A DNA stretch of 60,059 nt from Micromonospora coerulea (lineage in GTDB: Bacteria; Actinomycetota; Actinomycetes; Mycobacteriales; Micromonosporaceae). Position 1 is the stretch's first letter; every line of letters starts with the position of its first letter. Location: NCBI RefSeq assembly GCF_016598485.1, contig NZ_JAEMUW010000029.1, forward strand, positions 1 through 60,059, in the 5' to 3' direction. Of this stretch, positions 25,907 to 34,710 are shown one piece after another. The position numbers and the translations under genes were made by a program. Below the pieces are notes generated by a model, which worked only from the letters and a program-made list of their open reading frames with translations, searched no databases and was not told the DNA's origin.

Positions 25907-27037
25907 GTGCGTCTGCTGGCGTTCCTCGCCGCCCTTGTTGCCGTGTTCCTCGTCGCCGGTCCGGCGCAGGCGCACGTCCGCGCGACCTCGGTCGCGGTCG
26001 ACCTGCGCAGCCAGGGCGACGGCGTCGCGGCTGTCGTCGACGTGGAGTACGACGTCCTAGCCCGGCTGCTGCGTCTCGACGGTGCCCCGAGCCCGGACGC
26101 GGTCGGCGTGGACGGCGTGGCCGCCGAAGTGCCGACCGAGGTGCGGCGCAGTTCGCTGGACGCGCACGCGAGCGACGTGGCGGCGTACGTCGGCGGGCGG
26201 CTGCGGCTGAGCCGCGGCTCGATCGGGTGCACCGCTGAGGACGACGCTCGCGCCGAACTCGCCGACTCCGGCGCGGTGCGGGTTGCGCTCGCCTACGACT
26301 GCCCGGCGTCCGGCGCACTCACCGTCCGCAGCGACATCTTCCGCGCCTCCGACGGCGTCGTCGACGACACCACCACGATGGTGGCCTACGACATCGACGG
26401 CCGCCGCGGTTCGGCGTTGCTCGACACCGCCCGCACCAGCGTCACGGTGGGGCAGACCGACCTGCTCAGCGAGATCCCGCGGTTCGTCCGGCTCGGGGCG
26501 GAGCACCTGCTCTTCGGGCTCGACCACGTGCTGTTCCTGCTGGCGCTGCTGCTGGGCGCGAAGCGGCTGCGCGACGTCGTCGAGGTCGCCACGGCCTTCA
26601 CGGTCGCACACTCGGTGACCCTGGTGCTGGCCGCGATCGGCTGGGTCAGCGTGCCCGGGTGGATCGTCGAGCCGCTCATCGCGCTGTCGATCGCGTTCGT
26701 CGCGCTCGACAACCTGCTCTCGTCGAGGACGAGCCACCGGCTGCCCGTGGTCTTCGGCTTCGGGCTGCTGCACGGGCTCGGCTTCGCGGGCGCGCTCAGC
26801 GTCGACGGGCCGCTGTCAGCTTCGACGCTGGCCGACCTGGTCTCCTTCAACGTCGGCATCGAACTCGCCCAGTTGACGATCATCGCGCTCGCCTTCCCGG
26901 CGCTGCTGTTCCTGCGCAGGGCCGAGACCACGCCGGTCGCCGCTCGCGCCCTCACGCTCGGCACCGTCGCGGCGACCGTCGCCGTCGCCGGTGCCGGTCT
27001 GGTCTGGTTCGTCGAACGCTCCCCGCTCCTGACCTGA
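25907..27037 (+). CDS. HupE/UreJ-like membrane protein
   Basis: The 376-residue protein has a signal peptide (VRLLAFLAALVAVFLVAGPA, QAHV cleavage region), an extracytoplasmic domain of about 190 residues, and a polytopic C-terminal half. The half starts LGAEHLLFGLDHVLFLLALLL and continues AFTVAHSVTLVLAAIGWV, VFGFGLLHGLGFAGAL and FNVGIELAQLTIIALAF. The conserved His/Asp pattern is typical of HupE/UreJ-2 proteins, which are proposed metal (Ni/Co) carriers; metal specificity is not shown here. The GTG at 25907 is preferred because it gives a proper signal peptide and follows GGAAG. It lies 35 bp upstream of the giant phosphoesterase gene, so the two form an operon. Confidence 0.8.
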   Translation: MRLLAFLAALVAVFLVAGPAQAHVRATSVAVDLRSQGDGVAAVVDVEYDVLARLLRLDGAPSPDAVGVDGVAAEVPTEVRRSSLDAHASDVAAYVGGRLRLSRGSIGCTAEDDARAELADSGAVRVALAYDCPASGALTVRSDIFRASDGVVDDTTTMVAYDIDGRRGSALLDTARTSVTVGQTDLLSEIPRFVRLGAEHLLFGLDHVLFLLALLLGAKRLRDVVEVATAFTVAHSVTLVLAAIGWVSVPGWIVEPLIALSIAFVALDNLLSSRTSHRLPVVFGFGLLHGLGFAGALSVDGPLSASTLADLVSFNVGIELAQLTIIALAFPALLFLRRAETTPVAARALTLGTVAATVAVAGAGLVWFVERSPLLT

Positions 27038-27072
27038 CACCCACCTCCCGCCCCTCACCCCGAAGGATCCCG

Positions 27073-30000
27073 ATGTCCGCGTTTACCTGGACACGCGCAC
27101 GCCTGCGCGTCGTCCTGTACGCCACCACGCTGGGGCTCGCCGCCAGCGTGGTGGCGGGCCCGCTCACGTCGTACGCGGCGGCCGCCATCGACCCGCCGGA
27201 GGCCACCGTCAGCGGCGTCGTGTACGTCGACGCCAACGGCGACGGCCAGCGCAACCCCGACGAGGTCGGGCTGGCCGGCGTGCGCGTCTCCGACGGCAAG
27301 GTCGCCACCACGACCGCCGCCGACGGCTCCTACTCGCTGACGATCTCCATCGACCGTCGCAAGACGGACATCGTGTGGGTCGGCCAGCCGCGGGGCTACC
27401 GGTTCGGCCTGGACCAGTACAAGGAGCCGAGGTTCTGGGCCAACCTCGGCCAGCTCGCCGACGACGCCACGCCGACCGCGGACTTCGCGCTCGTCCGTGA
27501 CGACCTCTCCGACGGCGACACCTTCTCCTGGGCCAACATCGCCGACCCGCACGTCAACGCACAGCTGCCCGACCAGATCCGCGAGATCAACTCCACGGGC
27601 ACCGATCTGCGCTTCATCGCGGTCAGCGGCGACCTCACCAACGACGCCAGCCAGGGGCAGTTCGACACGTATCGTCGCGGCACCCAGCAGTCGGCCGTCG
27701 GCGTGTGGCCGGCCGTCGGCAACCACGAGTACGCGAGCGGGTCGGCGTACGCGGACAAGATCGAAAACTATCGCAAGAACGTCGGTCCGGAGTGGTACTC
27801 GTTCAACTACGGCAACCGGCACTTCGTGGTGCTCGAGAACAACGGGTCGGCGCCGTTCGACGAGGAGCTGGACTGGCTCAAGGACGACCTCGCCGCGAAC
27901 GTTCCGCTCGACGACGACCCGACCAACGACATCGAGGTCGTCGTCCTCACCCACCAGCCGATGAACGTCCCCTTCGGCTCGCCGTCGACGTACGACGCCT
28001 TCGGTGATGTGCTCGAGCACTACAAGGCGCAGCTGATCCTGGTCGGCCACGAGCACTCCAACCACGTCGAGAACCACTCGGCGTTCGCCTCGACCGCCAA
28101 GCACATCCAGACCGTGTCGAGCTCCTACACGATCGACAACGCGCCCCGCGGCTTCCGCTACATCCACATGGCCGGTCCGGGCTTCGACAATCCGTTCCGC
28201 ATGTACGGCGAGGACGAACACCTCACCATCGTCAGCCCCGCGCCGGGCTCGAAGGTGCCGGCCGCGAAGTTCCCGGGCATCCAGATCAACGCCTACGACA
28301 CCGGCGACGAGGTCGTCTCGGCGCGCTACCGGATCGCCGGCGACAAGAACTGGATGCCGCTGCACCACAGCGGCGAGTTCACCTGGCAGAGCAACCTGCC
28401 CGACATCCTGCAGACGGTCGGTGAGCACAGCATCGACGTGAAGGTGGTGGACGCGGCGGGCAAGACCTGGACCAAGTCGGCGGACTTCACCCTCACCGAC
28501 GAGCCGGCGCTCGAGCCGGTCGCCGGCGGCGACTGGGACCAGCACCACAGCAACGAGGCCCACTCCGGGGTCGCGCCGCCGCAGGAGGCCGGCCGCCGCC
28601 TGGCCTGGAGCTTCCGCACCAACGGCACCTTCCTCACCGGGTCGCCGGTCATCCACAACGGTGTCGTCTACGCGGGTACCCGCGACGAAAACGGCGACGG
28701 CAACAGCCGGATCCACGCCGTCCAGCTCAAGAACGGCAAGGAGCTGTGGAACTTCGAGGTGCCGCAATCGATCCACGGCAGCCTCGCCTACGGCGACGGC
28801 CTGATCTTCGCGCCGACCCTCGGCTCGGAGCTCTACGCCGTGGACGCGGTGACCGGCAACCTGCGCTGGAAGGCCGTGCCCGAGCAAGCGCCGGCCCCGA
28901 ACAACCAGCGCACCTACGGCTACTACTCGCCGGCCGTCTCCGGCCACACCGTGCTCTGGCCGTACCAGACTCGCTTCGGCATTGGCAGCCAGGGCGTCCT
29001 CAAAGCACTCGACACCCGCACCGGCGCGCAGATCTGGGCCTCCCCGATGTCCGGCGCGACCATGAGCGACGGCACGCCCGCCGTCATGGACGGCACCGTG
29101 TACGTCGGCAACGAGACCGCCGACCGCGTGCTCGCCTACGACCTGGCCACCGGCGCACGGAGGTGGACCGGAGCCGAGTCGCTCGGCAGCTGGCAGGACG
29201 GCGTACCGACCGCGGCCGAGGGCAAGGTCTTCATCGGCGCCAACAACGGCATCACCGCCCGTGACGCCAAGACCGGCGCGACGCTGTGGACCTACCGGAG
29301 CTCGCGCTCCTCGCTCGTCTCGAGCGGCTCGACCCCGAGCGCCGCGGCCGTCAAGGACGGCGTCGTCTACATGGGCTTCCCGAGCGGCGCCGTCGTCGCC
29401 CTCGACGCCCAGACCGGCAACGTCTTCTGGGAGCGAGGGCTACCCGGCGACATCTACCACGGTGGCGTCATGTCCAGCCCGGTCGTGGCCGGCGACACGC
29501 TCTTCGTCGGCGCCAACAACGGCAAGTTCTACGCGCTGGCCACCGACACCGGCCAGATCCTGTGGAGCCACGAGATCGGCACCTGGGTGGGTGCCGGCCC
29601 GGCCGTCAGCGGCAACACCGTCGTGACGGGTGCCTGGGACGGCAACCTCTACGCCTTCGTGCCGGGCGGCGAGTCCGCGCAGCGCTGGGCGACCGTGACC
29701 GGCACGCTCAGCGACCCGGAGACGGGCGCTCCGATCGCCGGCGCGAAGGTCACCGCCGTCGCCGTCGGTCAGGACACTGCGGTGACCAGCACCGACGCCC
29801 AGGGCCACTACCGCATCGGCCTGCCGGCATCGACCTGGAACGTCACGGCGGCAAAGCGCGGCCTGATCGCCGACGACCGCTCGGCGGCCAGCGTCACGGT
29901 CGGCGCCACCGGCAACGCGACGGCCGACCTCAAGCTGATCAAGGTGACCCACCCGGTCGCCGGCAAGTCGACGTACGCGCCGGACTACGGCAACGGCAGC

Positions 30001-31773
30001 ACCCGGACGGACGTCGTCACGGGCAAGGAGTACTACTACCTGGCCAACGACAAGATCCGGGCGTCCGTGACGCCGTACGCCGCCGGCAACAACGGCATCG
30101 GCGGTCTGGGCCAGGGCGCGCTGTCGGACCTCATGCTCAACGACGCCAACGGCGCCGAGACCCTCGACTGGGGCGAGATGCTGCTGCGTCCGAGCCTCAC
30201 GCCGCCCGACTCCTGGGACCGGCCGAACGACCAGCTCGACCTGCCCGACCTCGCGGTCGACGGCGCTGCCGTGCTCGGCAACGGTCAGTACCGGGCGAAC
30301 CCGGCCATCAAGGCGCAGGTCCGCTACGAGACCCTGCCCGACGCTCCGATCGTGAAGATGACGGTCAAGCTGACCAACACCGGCACGACCGGCTACCAGG
30401 GCTACTTCAACTACATGATCGACCCCGACAGCTCGGTCGACAACGGCCGGATCCCCGGGTTCAACGGCATCAACCCGGGTCTGAAGACCTCGGGCTGGAC
30501 CGGGAACTACGTCTACGTCGGTGCTGACGCGGCCACCACGAACGGCCAGGCCGCCCACGGTCTCGCGTGGGCACTGGACACGCCGGCCGCGGTCGGTGCG
30601 TACGGCTACGTCGAGGGCCTTTACTACGACGCCACGATGGCGCCCGGTGCGACCAAGCAGTTCAGCTTCTACCACCTGACCGACTACGCGACCGCCGGTG
30701 GCGACCCCACCCGCAACATCGCGAGCTGGGCCGACGAGATCGACCTGCACGACGCGGCCGTCCCGGACGCCGCTCGCGCGGCCGGCACGATCACCGCGGG
30801 CGGCGCCGCCGTCTCCGGTGCCCGGGTCGCCCTCGAGAAGGCCGGCACGGTGGTCGCGACCACGAGCACCGACGCCCAGGGCAAGTACCTCGTCAAGGCC
30901 CCGGCCGGTCAGTACGACGTCCGGGTGTCCCTGCGGGGCTATCGGACGGCCTCCGGGACGGTCACCGTGCCAGCGGTGGGCAGCGGCGTCGCCGAGGTGG
31001 CGCTGAGTCCGGTCACGGTCGAGGCGAGCTACGGCAAGCAGATCGGCTCGGGTCTGGTCGAGGCGGGCTACGGCGACGTCATGCTCGAGAACGACAAGCT
31101 CTCGATGGCGATCGCCGACTCCTACAACGACTCGCAGCTCTCCGGTGGCACCCGCGGCAAGCCGGTCGACATCGCCGTTCAGGGCATGGCCGACCAGTTC
31201 GACTGGATGAACCTGCCCTACGTCTCGGCGACCCAGCCGACCGGCGGTAGCGCGTGGGACATCCGATCGGTCGCGGCGACCGACGTCCAGATCGTGCAGG
31301 CGACCGGCGACAAGGCCGTCGTCCGGGTCTCCGGTCCGGTCAAGGGCTTCACGGGTCTGACGGCGACGACGACGTACACGCTGAAGCCGGGCGACAACTT
31401 CGCCACGGTCTCGACGGAACTGAGCAACTCCGGCTCGGCTCCGCTCAGCGTGTGGACCGGTGACGCGATGGACCACGACGCGGCCGGCCAGGCCAGTGTC
31501 ATCCCGGGCACCGGCATCGTGGCGCCGGGCGCGACGGCGGCGTACGCCCCGACCAAGCCGTACATCGGCATGACCGGGACCGACCCGCAGGTCTTCGGTC
31601 TCGTCTACGGCACGCCGGCCAGCGCCTTCGACGTCTACGCGGCGGGCAACTGGGTGATGAGTAGGTTCAACGTCGACGTGCCGGCGGGTGGCTCGTACAC
31701 CCTCACCCGCAAGCTCGTCGTCACCCCGGGCACCGACGCGGTGGGCATCCTCGACGGCGTCCCCGCGCCGTAA
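27073..31773 (+). CDS. giant secreted calcineurin-like phosphoesterase with PQQ-type propeller and Ig-like domains
   Basis: A 1566-residue exported protein. Residues 1-37 form a signal peptide ending SYAAA. A CNA-B/SdrD-like domain follows (VSGVVYVDANGDGQRNPDEV). The metallophosphoesterase (about 150-400) has ANIADPHV, VSGDLTND near 186, VGNHEYAS near 217, VVLTHQPM near 293 and LVGHEHSNH near 323. These are the metal ligands of the calcineurin superfamily. From about 487 to 873 a PQQ-like beta-propeller repeats phrases such as KELWNFEV and GARRWTGAE. Two carboxypeptidase regulatory-like domains (about 875-950 and 1236-1310) alternate with beta-sandwich regions. No sortase signal or C-terminal helix is seen. 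The likely role is extracellular phosphate-ester hydrolysis on a large substrate or surface. Confidence 0.88.
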   Translation: MSAFTWTRARLRVVLYATTLGLAASVVAGPLTSYAAAAIDPPEATVSGVVYVDANGDGQRNPDEVGLAGVRVSDGKVATTTAADGSYSLTISIDRRKTDIVWVGQPRGYRFGLDQYKEPRFWANLGQLADDATPTADFALVRDDLSDGDTFSWANIADPHVNAQLPDQIREINSTGTDLRFIAVSGDLTNDASQGQFDTYRRGTQQSAVGVWPAVGNHEYASGSAYADKIENYRKNVGPEWYSFNYGNRHFVVLENNGSAPFDEELDWLKDDLAANVPLDDDPTNDIEVVVLTHQPMNVPFGSPSTYDAFGDVLEHYKAQLILVGHEHSNHVENHSAFASTAKHIQTVSSSYTIDNAPRGFRYIHMAGPGFDNPFRMYGEDEHLTIVSPAPGSKVPAAKFPGIQINAYDTGDEVVSARYRIAGDKNWMPLHHSGEFTWQSNLPDILQTVGEHSIDVKVVDAAGKTWTKSADFTLTDEPALEPVAGGDWDQHHSNEAHSGVAPPQEAGRRLAWSFRTNGTFLTGSPVIHNGVVYAGTRDENGDGNSRIHAVQLKNGKELWNFEVPQSIHGSLAYGDGLIFAPTLGSELYAVDAVTGNLRWKAVPEQAPAPNNQRTYGYYSPAVSGHTVLWPYQTRFGIGSQGVLKALDTRTGAQIWASPMSGATMSDGTPAVMDGTVYVGNETADRVLAYDLATGARRWTGAESLGSWQDGVPTAAEGKVFIGANNGITARDAKTGATLWTYRSSRSSLVSSGSTPSAAAVKDGVVYMGFPSGAVVALDAQTGNVFWERGLPGDIYHGGVMSSPVVAGDTLFVGANNGKFYALATDTGQILWSHEIGTWVGAGPAVSGNTVVTGAWDGNLYAFVPGGESAQRWATVTGTLSDPETGAPIAGAKVTAVAVGQDTAVTSTDAQGHYRIGLPASTWNVTAAKRGLIADDRSAASVTVGATGNATADLKLIKVTHPVAGKSTYAPDYGNGSTRTDVVTGKEYYYLANDKIRASVTPYAAGNNGIGGLGQGALSDLMLNDANGAETLDWGEMLLRPSLTPPDSWDRPNDQLDLPDLAVDGAAVLGNGQYRANPAIKAQVRYETLPDAPIVKMTVKLTNTGTTGYQGYFNYMIDPDSSVDNGRIPGFNGINPGLKTSGWTGNYVYVGADAATTNGQAAHGLAWALDTPAAVGAYGYVEGLYYDATMAPGATKQFSFYHLTDYATAGGDPTRNIASWADEIDLHDAAVPDAARAAGTITAGGAAVSGARVALEKAGTVVATTSTDAQGKYLVKAPAGQYDVRVSLRGYRTASGTVTVPAVGSGVAEVALSPVTVEASYGKQIGSGLVEAGYGDVMLENDKLSMAIADSYNDSQLSGGTRGKPVDIAVQGMADQFDWMNLPYVSATQPTGGSAWDIRSVAATDVQIVQATGDKAVVRVSGPVKGFTGLTATTTYTLKPGDNFATVSTELSNSGSAPLSVWTGDAMDHDAAGQASVIPGTGIVAPGATAAYAPTKPYIGMTGTDPQVFGLVYGTPASAFDVYAAGNWVMSRFNVDVPAGGSYTLTRKLVVTPGTDAVGILDGVPAP

Positions 31774-31783
31774 CGCACACACA

Positions 31784-31836
31784 CTCACCACACGGGGCCG
31801 GCCCGGATTCCCACCGGGCCGGCCCCGTGTGGTGAG
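31784..31836 (+). terminator. 23-bp perfect hairpin terminator
   Basis: CTCACCACACGGGGCC extends to a perfect 23-bp stem (31784-31806 with 31814-31836) around an ATTCCCA loop, 10 bp after the phosphoesterase stop. It has no T-tract, as is common for actinomycete hairpin terminators. Confidence 0.85.
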
Positions 31837-31923
31837 CCGCCAGACCAATGCGGCGGGTCACGTCAGGTGCGACCGCATCACCGGGCCAGTGTGGCGTGAA
31901 TCGCCTCGATCGGCGGCAGAGGG

Positions 31924-31947
31924 GCGTCCCAGCCTGAGCTGGGACGC
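31924..31947 (-). terminator. hairpin after the MFS gene
   Basis: A perfect 10-bp stem GCGTCCCAGC/GCTGGGACGC with a CTGA loop lies 39 bp beyond the stop of the leftward MFS gene. On the plus strand it is followed by TTCTCTC, so it may act in both directions between the convergent genes. Confidence 0.65.
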
Positions 31948-31985
31948 TTCTCTCGATCGTCGGTGACGACGGGGCGATCGGTGGA

Positions 31986-33539
31986 TCAGGAAGTCGTCGC
32001 GGGGCGCCGGACGAACAGCACCGTCGGGATCACCATGACGAGCAGGACGACGCCGCCGACGAGCCAGCCGAGGTGAAGGGCGTCGGTGAAGGCCCGCGGC
32101 GCGGCCAGGGAGAGCGTGTGTGTCAGCGGTGCCGGGAGCTGACCCACGCTGCCGCCGTGGGTGGCTCTCGCGACGACCGCTTCGGCCGTGTCGGACGGCA
32201 CTCCGGCCGTCGCGAGCTGCTCGTGCAGGTACTTCGGGAAGCGGGTCGTCGCGAGGGTGCCGAGGATGCTCGGGCCGAGCACGCTGCCCAGCTGGCGGAA
32301 CATGTTGACCGAGCCGGCGGCCATGCCGGCCTGCAGCGGCGGCACGCTGTTGACGGCGGCGGCGGTCGCCGGCGCCACCAGCAGCGCCGAGCCGACGCCG
32401 GCGGCGAACAGCCCGGGCCACATCGCCCCGTACCCGCTGAACGGGCCGACCATCAGCAGCGCGAGGGCCCCGGCGCCCATGAGGACGAGCCCCGCGGCGA
32501 GCACGGGGGCGATGCCGACCCGGCGGGCCAGGCGTCCGGCGAGTGCGCTGACGACGATGTAGGGGACGAACATGGGGAGCAGCTTCACTCCGGTCTCCAG
32601 GGCGCTCGCGTGGGCGATCCGTTCCAGGTAGAGGACGGTGAGCAGCGAGATGCCGACGAAGCCGAACATGGTGACGGCGCCGATGGTCATCACGGTCGCG
32701 AACGAGGCGCTCTTGAACAGCCGCAGGTCCAGCATGGGGTCGTGGTGGCGGAGTTCGAGCCGGACGAAGGCCACCAGCGAGACGGCGAAGACCACGTAAG
32801 CCACGATGATCGGGGGCCGGCCGTAGCCGCTGGCGCCGCCCTGGATGATGGCGTAGGTCGCCGACGCGGTCGCGATGGTGCCCAGCAGCACGCCGGCGGG
32901 ATCGAGTCGCCGGGTCGGGTGCTTGCTCTCTGCCACGAACAGCGGGGCGAGCACGAGAGCGAGCACCCCGAGGGCGAGGTTGGTGAGGTAGACCGCGTGC
33001 CAGGAGGCCTGGTCCAGGAGCGCGCCTGCCACCAGCGGCCCGATCGCCAGGCCGAGGCCGGCGCAGCTGGCCCAGACGCTGATGGCGCCGGCCCGCTCGT
33101 GGTGGTCGGTGAAGGCGTGACTCACGATCGACAGGCTCGACGGCAACACGGCCGCGGCGCCGACGCCCATCACGGCCTGGGCCGCGATGAGCAGACCCGC
33201 GTTCGGCGCGGCGAAGGCGAGCGCGCTGCCGAGCGTGAAGAGAGCGACGCCGTAGCAGAAGACCCGCCGCCGCCCGAGCAGGTCGCTCAGCGTGCCGGCG
33301 GCGAGGACCAGGCTCACCACGGCGAGGCTGAAAGCACTGCTCACCCAGACCAGCGTGCTGGCGGACATGTGCAGGTCATCCTGGATCGGCGGCAGCGCCG
33401 AGATGGTCGACGACACGTTGACGAAGGTCATCATCACGCCCAGGCAGACGACGAAGAGGGCGAACCATCGTCGCCGTGCCGCGGTCGTGGGCGCCGGGCG
33501 GGGCCCTGCGGCGGTGCTAAGCTGGCTAGTGGAAACCAT
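31986..33539 (-). CDS. MFS multidrug exporter (DHA2/14-TM type)
   Basis: The 517-residue protein has about 14 hydrophobic segments and the DHA2 landmarks: ALPPIQDDLHMSASTLVWVS early, LSDLLGRRRVFCYGVALF (motif A), then GVGAAAVLPSSLSIVSHAF and CAGLGLAIGPLVAGALLDQA (motif C). It would export small hydrophobic compounds using the proton gradient. The ATG at 33539 lies inside a palindromic operator that the divergent HxlR regulator probably binds. The coding frame stays open upstream but crosses the regulator gene, so the shorter start is right. Confidence 0.88.
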   Translation of the reverse strand: MVSTSQLSTAAGPRPAPTTAARRRWFALFVVCLGVMMTFVNVSSTISALPPIQDDLHMSASTLVWVSSAFSLAVVSLVLAAGTLSDLLGRRRVFCYGVALFTLGSALAFAAPNAGLLIAAQAVMGVGAAAVLPSSLSIVSHAFTDHHERAGAISVWASCAGLGLAIGPLVAGALLDQASWHAVYLTNLALGVLALVLAPLFVAESKHPTRRLDPAGVLLGTIATASATYAIIQGGASGYGRPPIIVAYVVFAVSLVAFVRLELRHHDPMLDLRLFKSASFATVMTIGAVTMFGFVGISLLTVLYLERIAHASALETGVKLLPMFVPYIVVSALAGRLARRVGIAPVLAAGLVLMGAGALALLMVGPFSGYGAMWPGLFAAGVGSALLVAPATAAAVNSVPPLQAGMAAGSVNMFRQLGSVLGPSILGTLATTRFPKYLHEQLATAGVPSDTAEAVVARATHGGSVGQLPAPLTHTLSLAAPRAFTDALHLGWLVGGVVLLVMVIPTVLFVRRPATTS

Positions 33540-33545
33540 AGCCAG
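33522..33545. promoter_or_regulatory. operator 1: CTGGCTA-N10-TAGCCAG over MFS start
   Basis: A perfect 7-bp inverted repeat with a 10-bp spacer spans the MFS start codon (33537-33539). An identical arrangement sits 37 bp away next to the regulator gene. The design suits a dimeric winged-helix repressor. Confidence 0.75.
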
Positions 33546-33558
33546 GACGGTAGCACCC

Positions 33559-33582
33559 CTGGCTATGCAAACGCCTAGCCAG
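33559..33582. promoter_or_regulatory. operator 2: CTGGCTA-N10-TAGCCAG before HxlR gene
   Basis: The same 7-bp arms and the same 10-bp spacer as operator 1 occur upstream of the regulator start at 33598. The pair of sites fills the divergent promoter region, implying joint control and autoregulation. Confidence 0.75.
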
Positions 33583-33597
33583 ATGGGTGTGGTAGCC

Positions 33598-34128
33598 ATG
33601 ACACAGCCAGCCGGGCCGGCCGGGCCCGACACCGACGCCGTCATCACCTTGACCGGTCGCTTCGCCGATCGCGACGCGTGGCAGGCGGAGGGCTGGTGCC
33701 GCCTCGAGCACGCGCTGGAGCTGATCGGCACCCGGTCGGCGATGATCCTGATGCGCGAGATCTACTACGGCGGCCGACGCTTCGACGAACTGGCCCGGCA
33801 TACCGGCCTGACCGAGGCGGTGGCCGCCAAGCGGCTCAAACAACTGGTCGCCGACGGTCTGCTGCAGCGACGGCCTTACCAGGACCCGGGCAAGCGGACC
33901 AGGTACGAGTACGTCCTTACCGAACTGGGCCGAGAGCTCTTCCCGGTGCTCGTGGCCCTGATCCAGTGGGGGGAGCGGCTCGGCCGGGAGGGCGGCGTCG
34001 AACTCGTGCACGTCGGCTGCGGGAGTCCGCTCGGCGTCGTGGTGAAGTGTGCGAAGGGGCACGAGGTGGCGCTACCCGACACGGCCGCCCGGCTGGGGAC
34101 AAACGGAAACGGCACCGACCTCCCATAA
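33598..34128 (+). CDS. HxlR-family winged-helix regulator
   Basis: The 176-residue regulator has the HxlR core: WCRLEHALELIGTRSAMILM, then YYGGRRFDELARHTGLTEAV, AAKRLKQLVADGLLQRRPYQ and RYEYVLTELGRELFPVLVAL. The C-terminal tail (HVGCGSPLGVVVKCAKGHEV) has two cysteines and a histidine and could sense metals or redox state, which is conjecture. The ATG at 33598 is favoured; an upstream GTG at 33589 and ATG at 33565 are possible, and the latter would overlap operator 2. It is transcribed divergently from the MFS exporter and probably represses it. Confidence 0.85.
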   Translation: MTQPAGPAGPDTDAVITLTGRFADRDAWQAEGWCRLEHALELIGTRSAMILMREIYYGGRRFDELARHTGLTEAVAAKRLKQLVADGLLQRRPYQDPGKRTRYEYVLTELGRELFPVLVALIQWGERLGREGGVELVHVGCGSPLGVVVKCAKGHEVALPDTAARLGTNGNGTDLP

Positions 34129-34677
34129 GTGGACCGGCGCACCTCTTCGCCAAGGGAGAACATCAGATGCTGTGGCACCTGCGCCGCCGTTGTGATCCAC
34201 GATGAGCGGGATGACTCCCGGCACTGGCACGGGTATCTCTGGTACCAGCAGCAGGACACGGAGTGGCTGCTCGCGAGCGAGGACGGCGAGGTCTACCTCG
34301 GCTACGGCGCCTATCCGCCGGCGGATTTCCACGAGGTCGCCTATGCGCCCCTGCCAGACGTCGAACAGCAGACCCGCTATCAGGCCTACCTAGAACGGCT
34401 ACTGGACGAGATCGCCTTTCCGGTGCTCCGCAAGTGTCTTGGGACCCGCCAGCGACGTCCGGGACCCGTCCCACCATCCTCCGCAGGGCCTCGCCGCCTA
34501 CCCCGGACTGCTCGTTGTCTGCGCGCTCCCTCACCCCATAGGCATATCAACGGTACGGCCCGCGTGTCCCGGACTTCGAACTTGGGTCAACCCAGCCTTC
34601 GAGGGCACGGCGGACAGGCTCGCGCCTACACAGACAATGCCCGTCCTCAATGCGACAACTCAGGAGTCGACCCATGA
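34129..34677 (+). CDS. hypothetical protein, possibly truncated
   Basis: The frame starts GTG at 34129, directly after the HxlR stop. The part to about 34435 looks protein-like (DSRHWHGYLWYQQQDTEWLL, then SEDGEVYLGYGAYPPADFHE and YQAYLERLLDEIAFPVL). Beyond LRKCLG the composition turns to Pro/Arg/Ser-rich noise, as if the true end has been lost. No family was recognised. A start inside, near 34192, is also possible. The remainder to 34710 contains nothing else. Confidence 0.35.
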   Translation: MDRRTSSPRENIRCCGTCAAVVIHDERDDSRHWHGYLWYQQQDTEWLLASEDGEVYLGYGAYPPADFHEVAYAPLPDVEQQTRYQAYLERLLDEIAFPVLRKCLGTRQRRPGPVPPSSAGPRRLPRTARCLRAPSPHRHINGTARVSRTSNLGQPSLRGHGGQARAYTDNARPQCDNSGVDP

Positions 34678-34710
34678 CCGCAGGGGCCGCGAAAGGATGA
34701 TCGCGGGGCG

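Noticed and set aside
27055..28947. 630-codon open frame antisense to the phosphoesterase gene (with another of 802 codons at 29440-31848)
   Set aside because: Both mirror the third-position GC bias of the real gene. Their products are Val/Gly/Arg-rich without domains, and the forward gene has a signal peptide and clear motifs.
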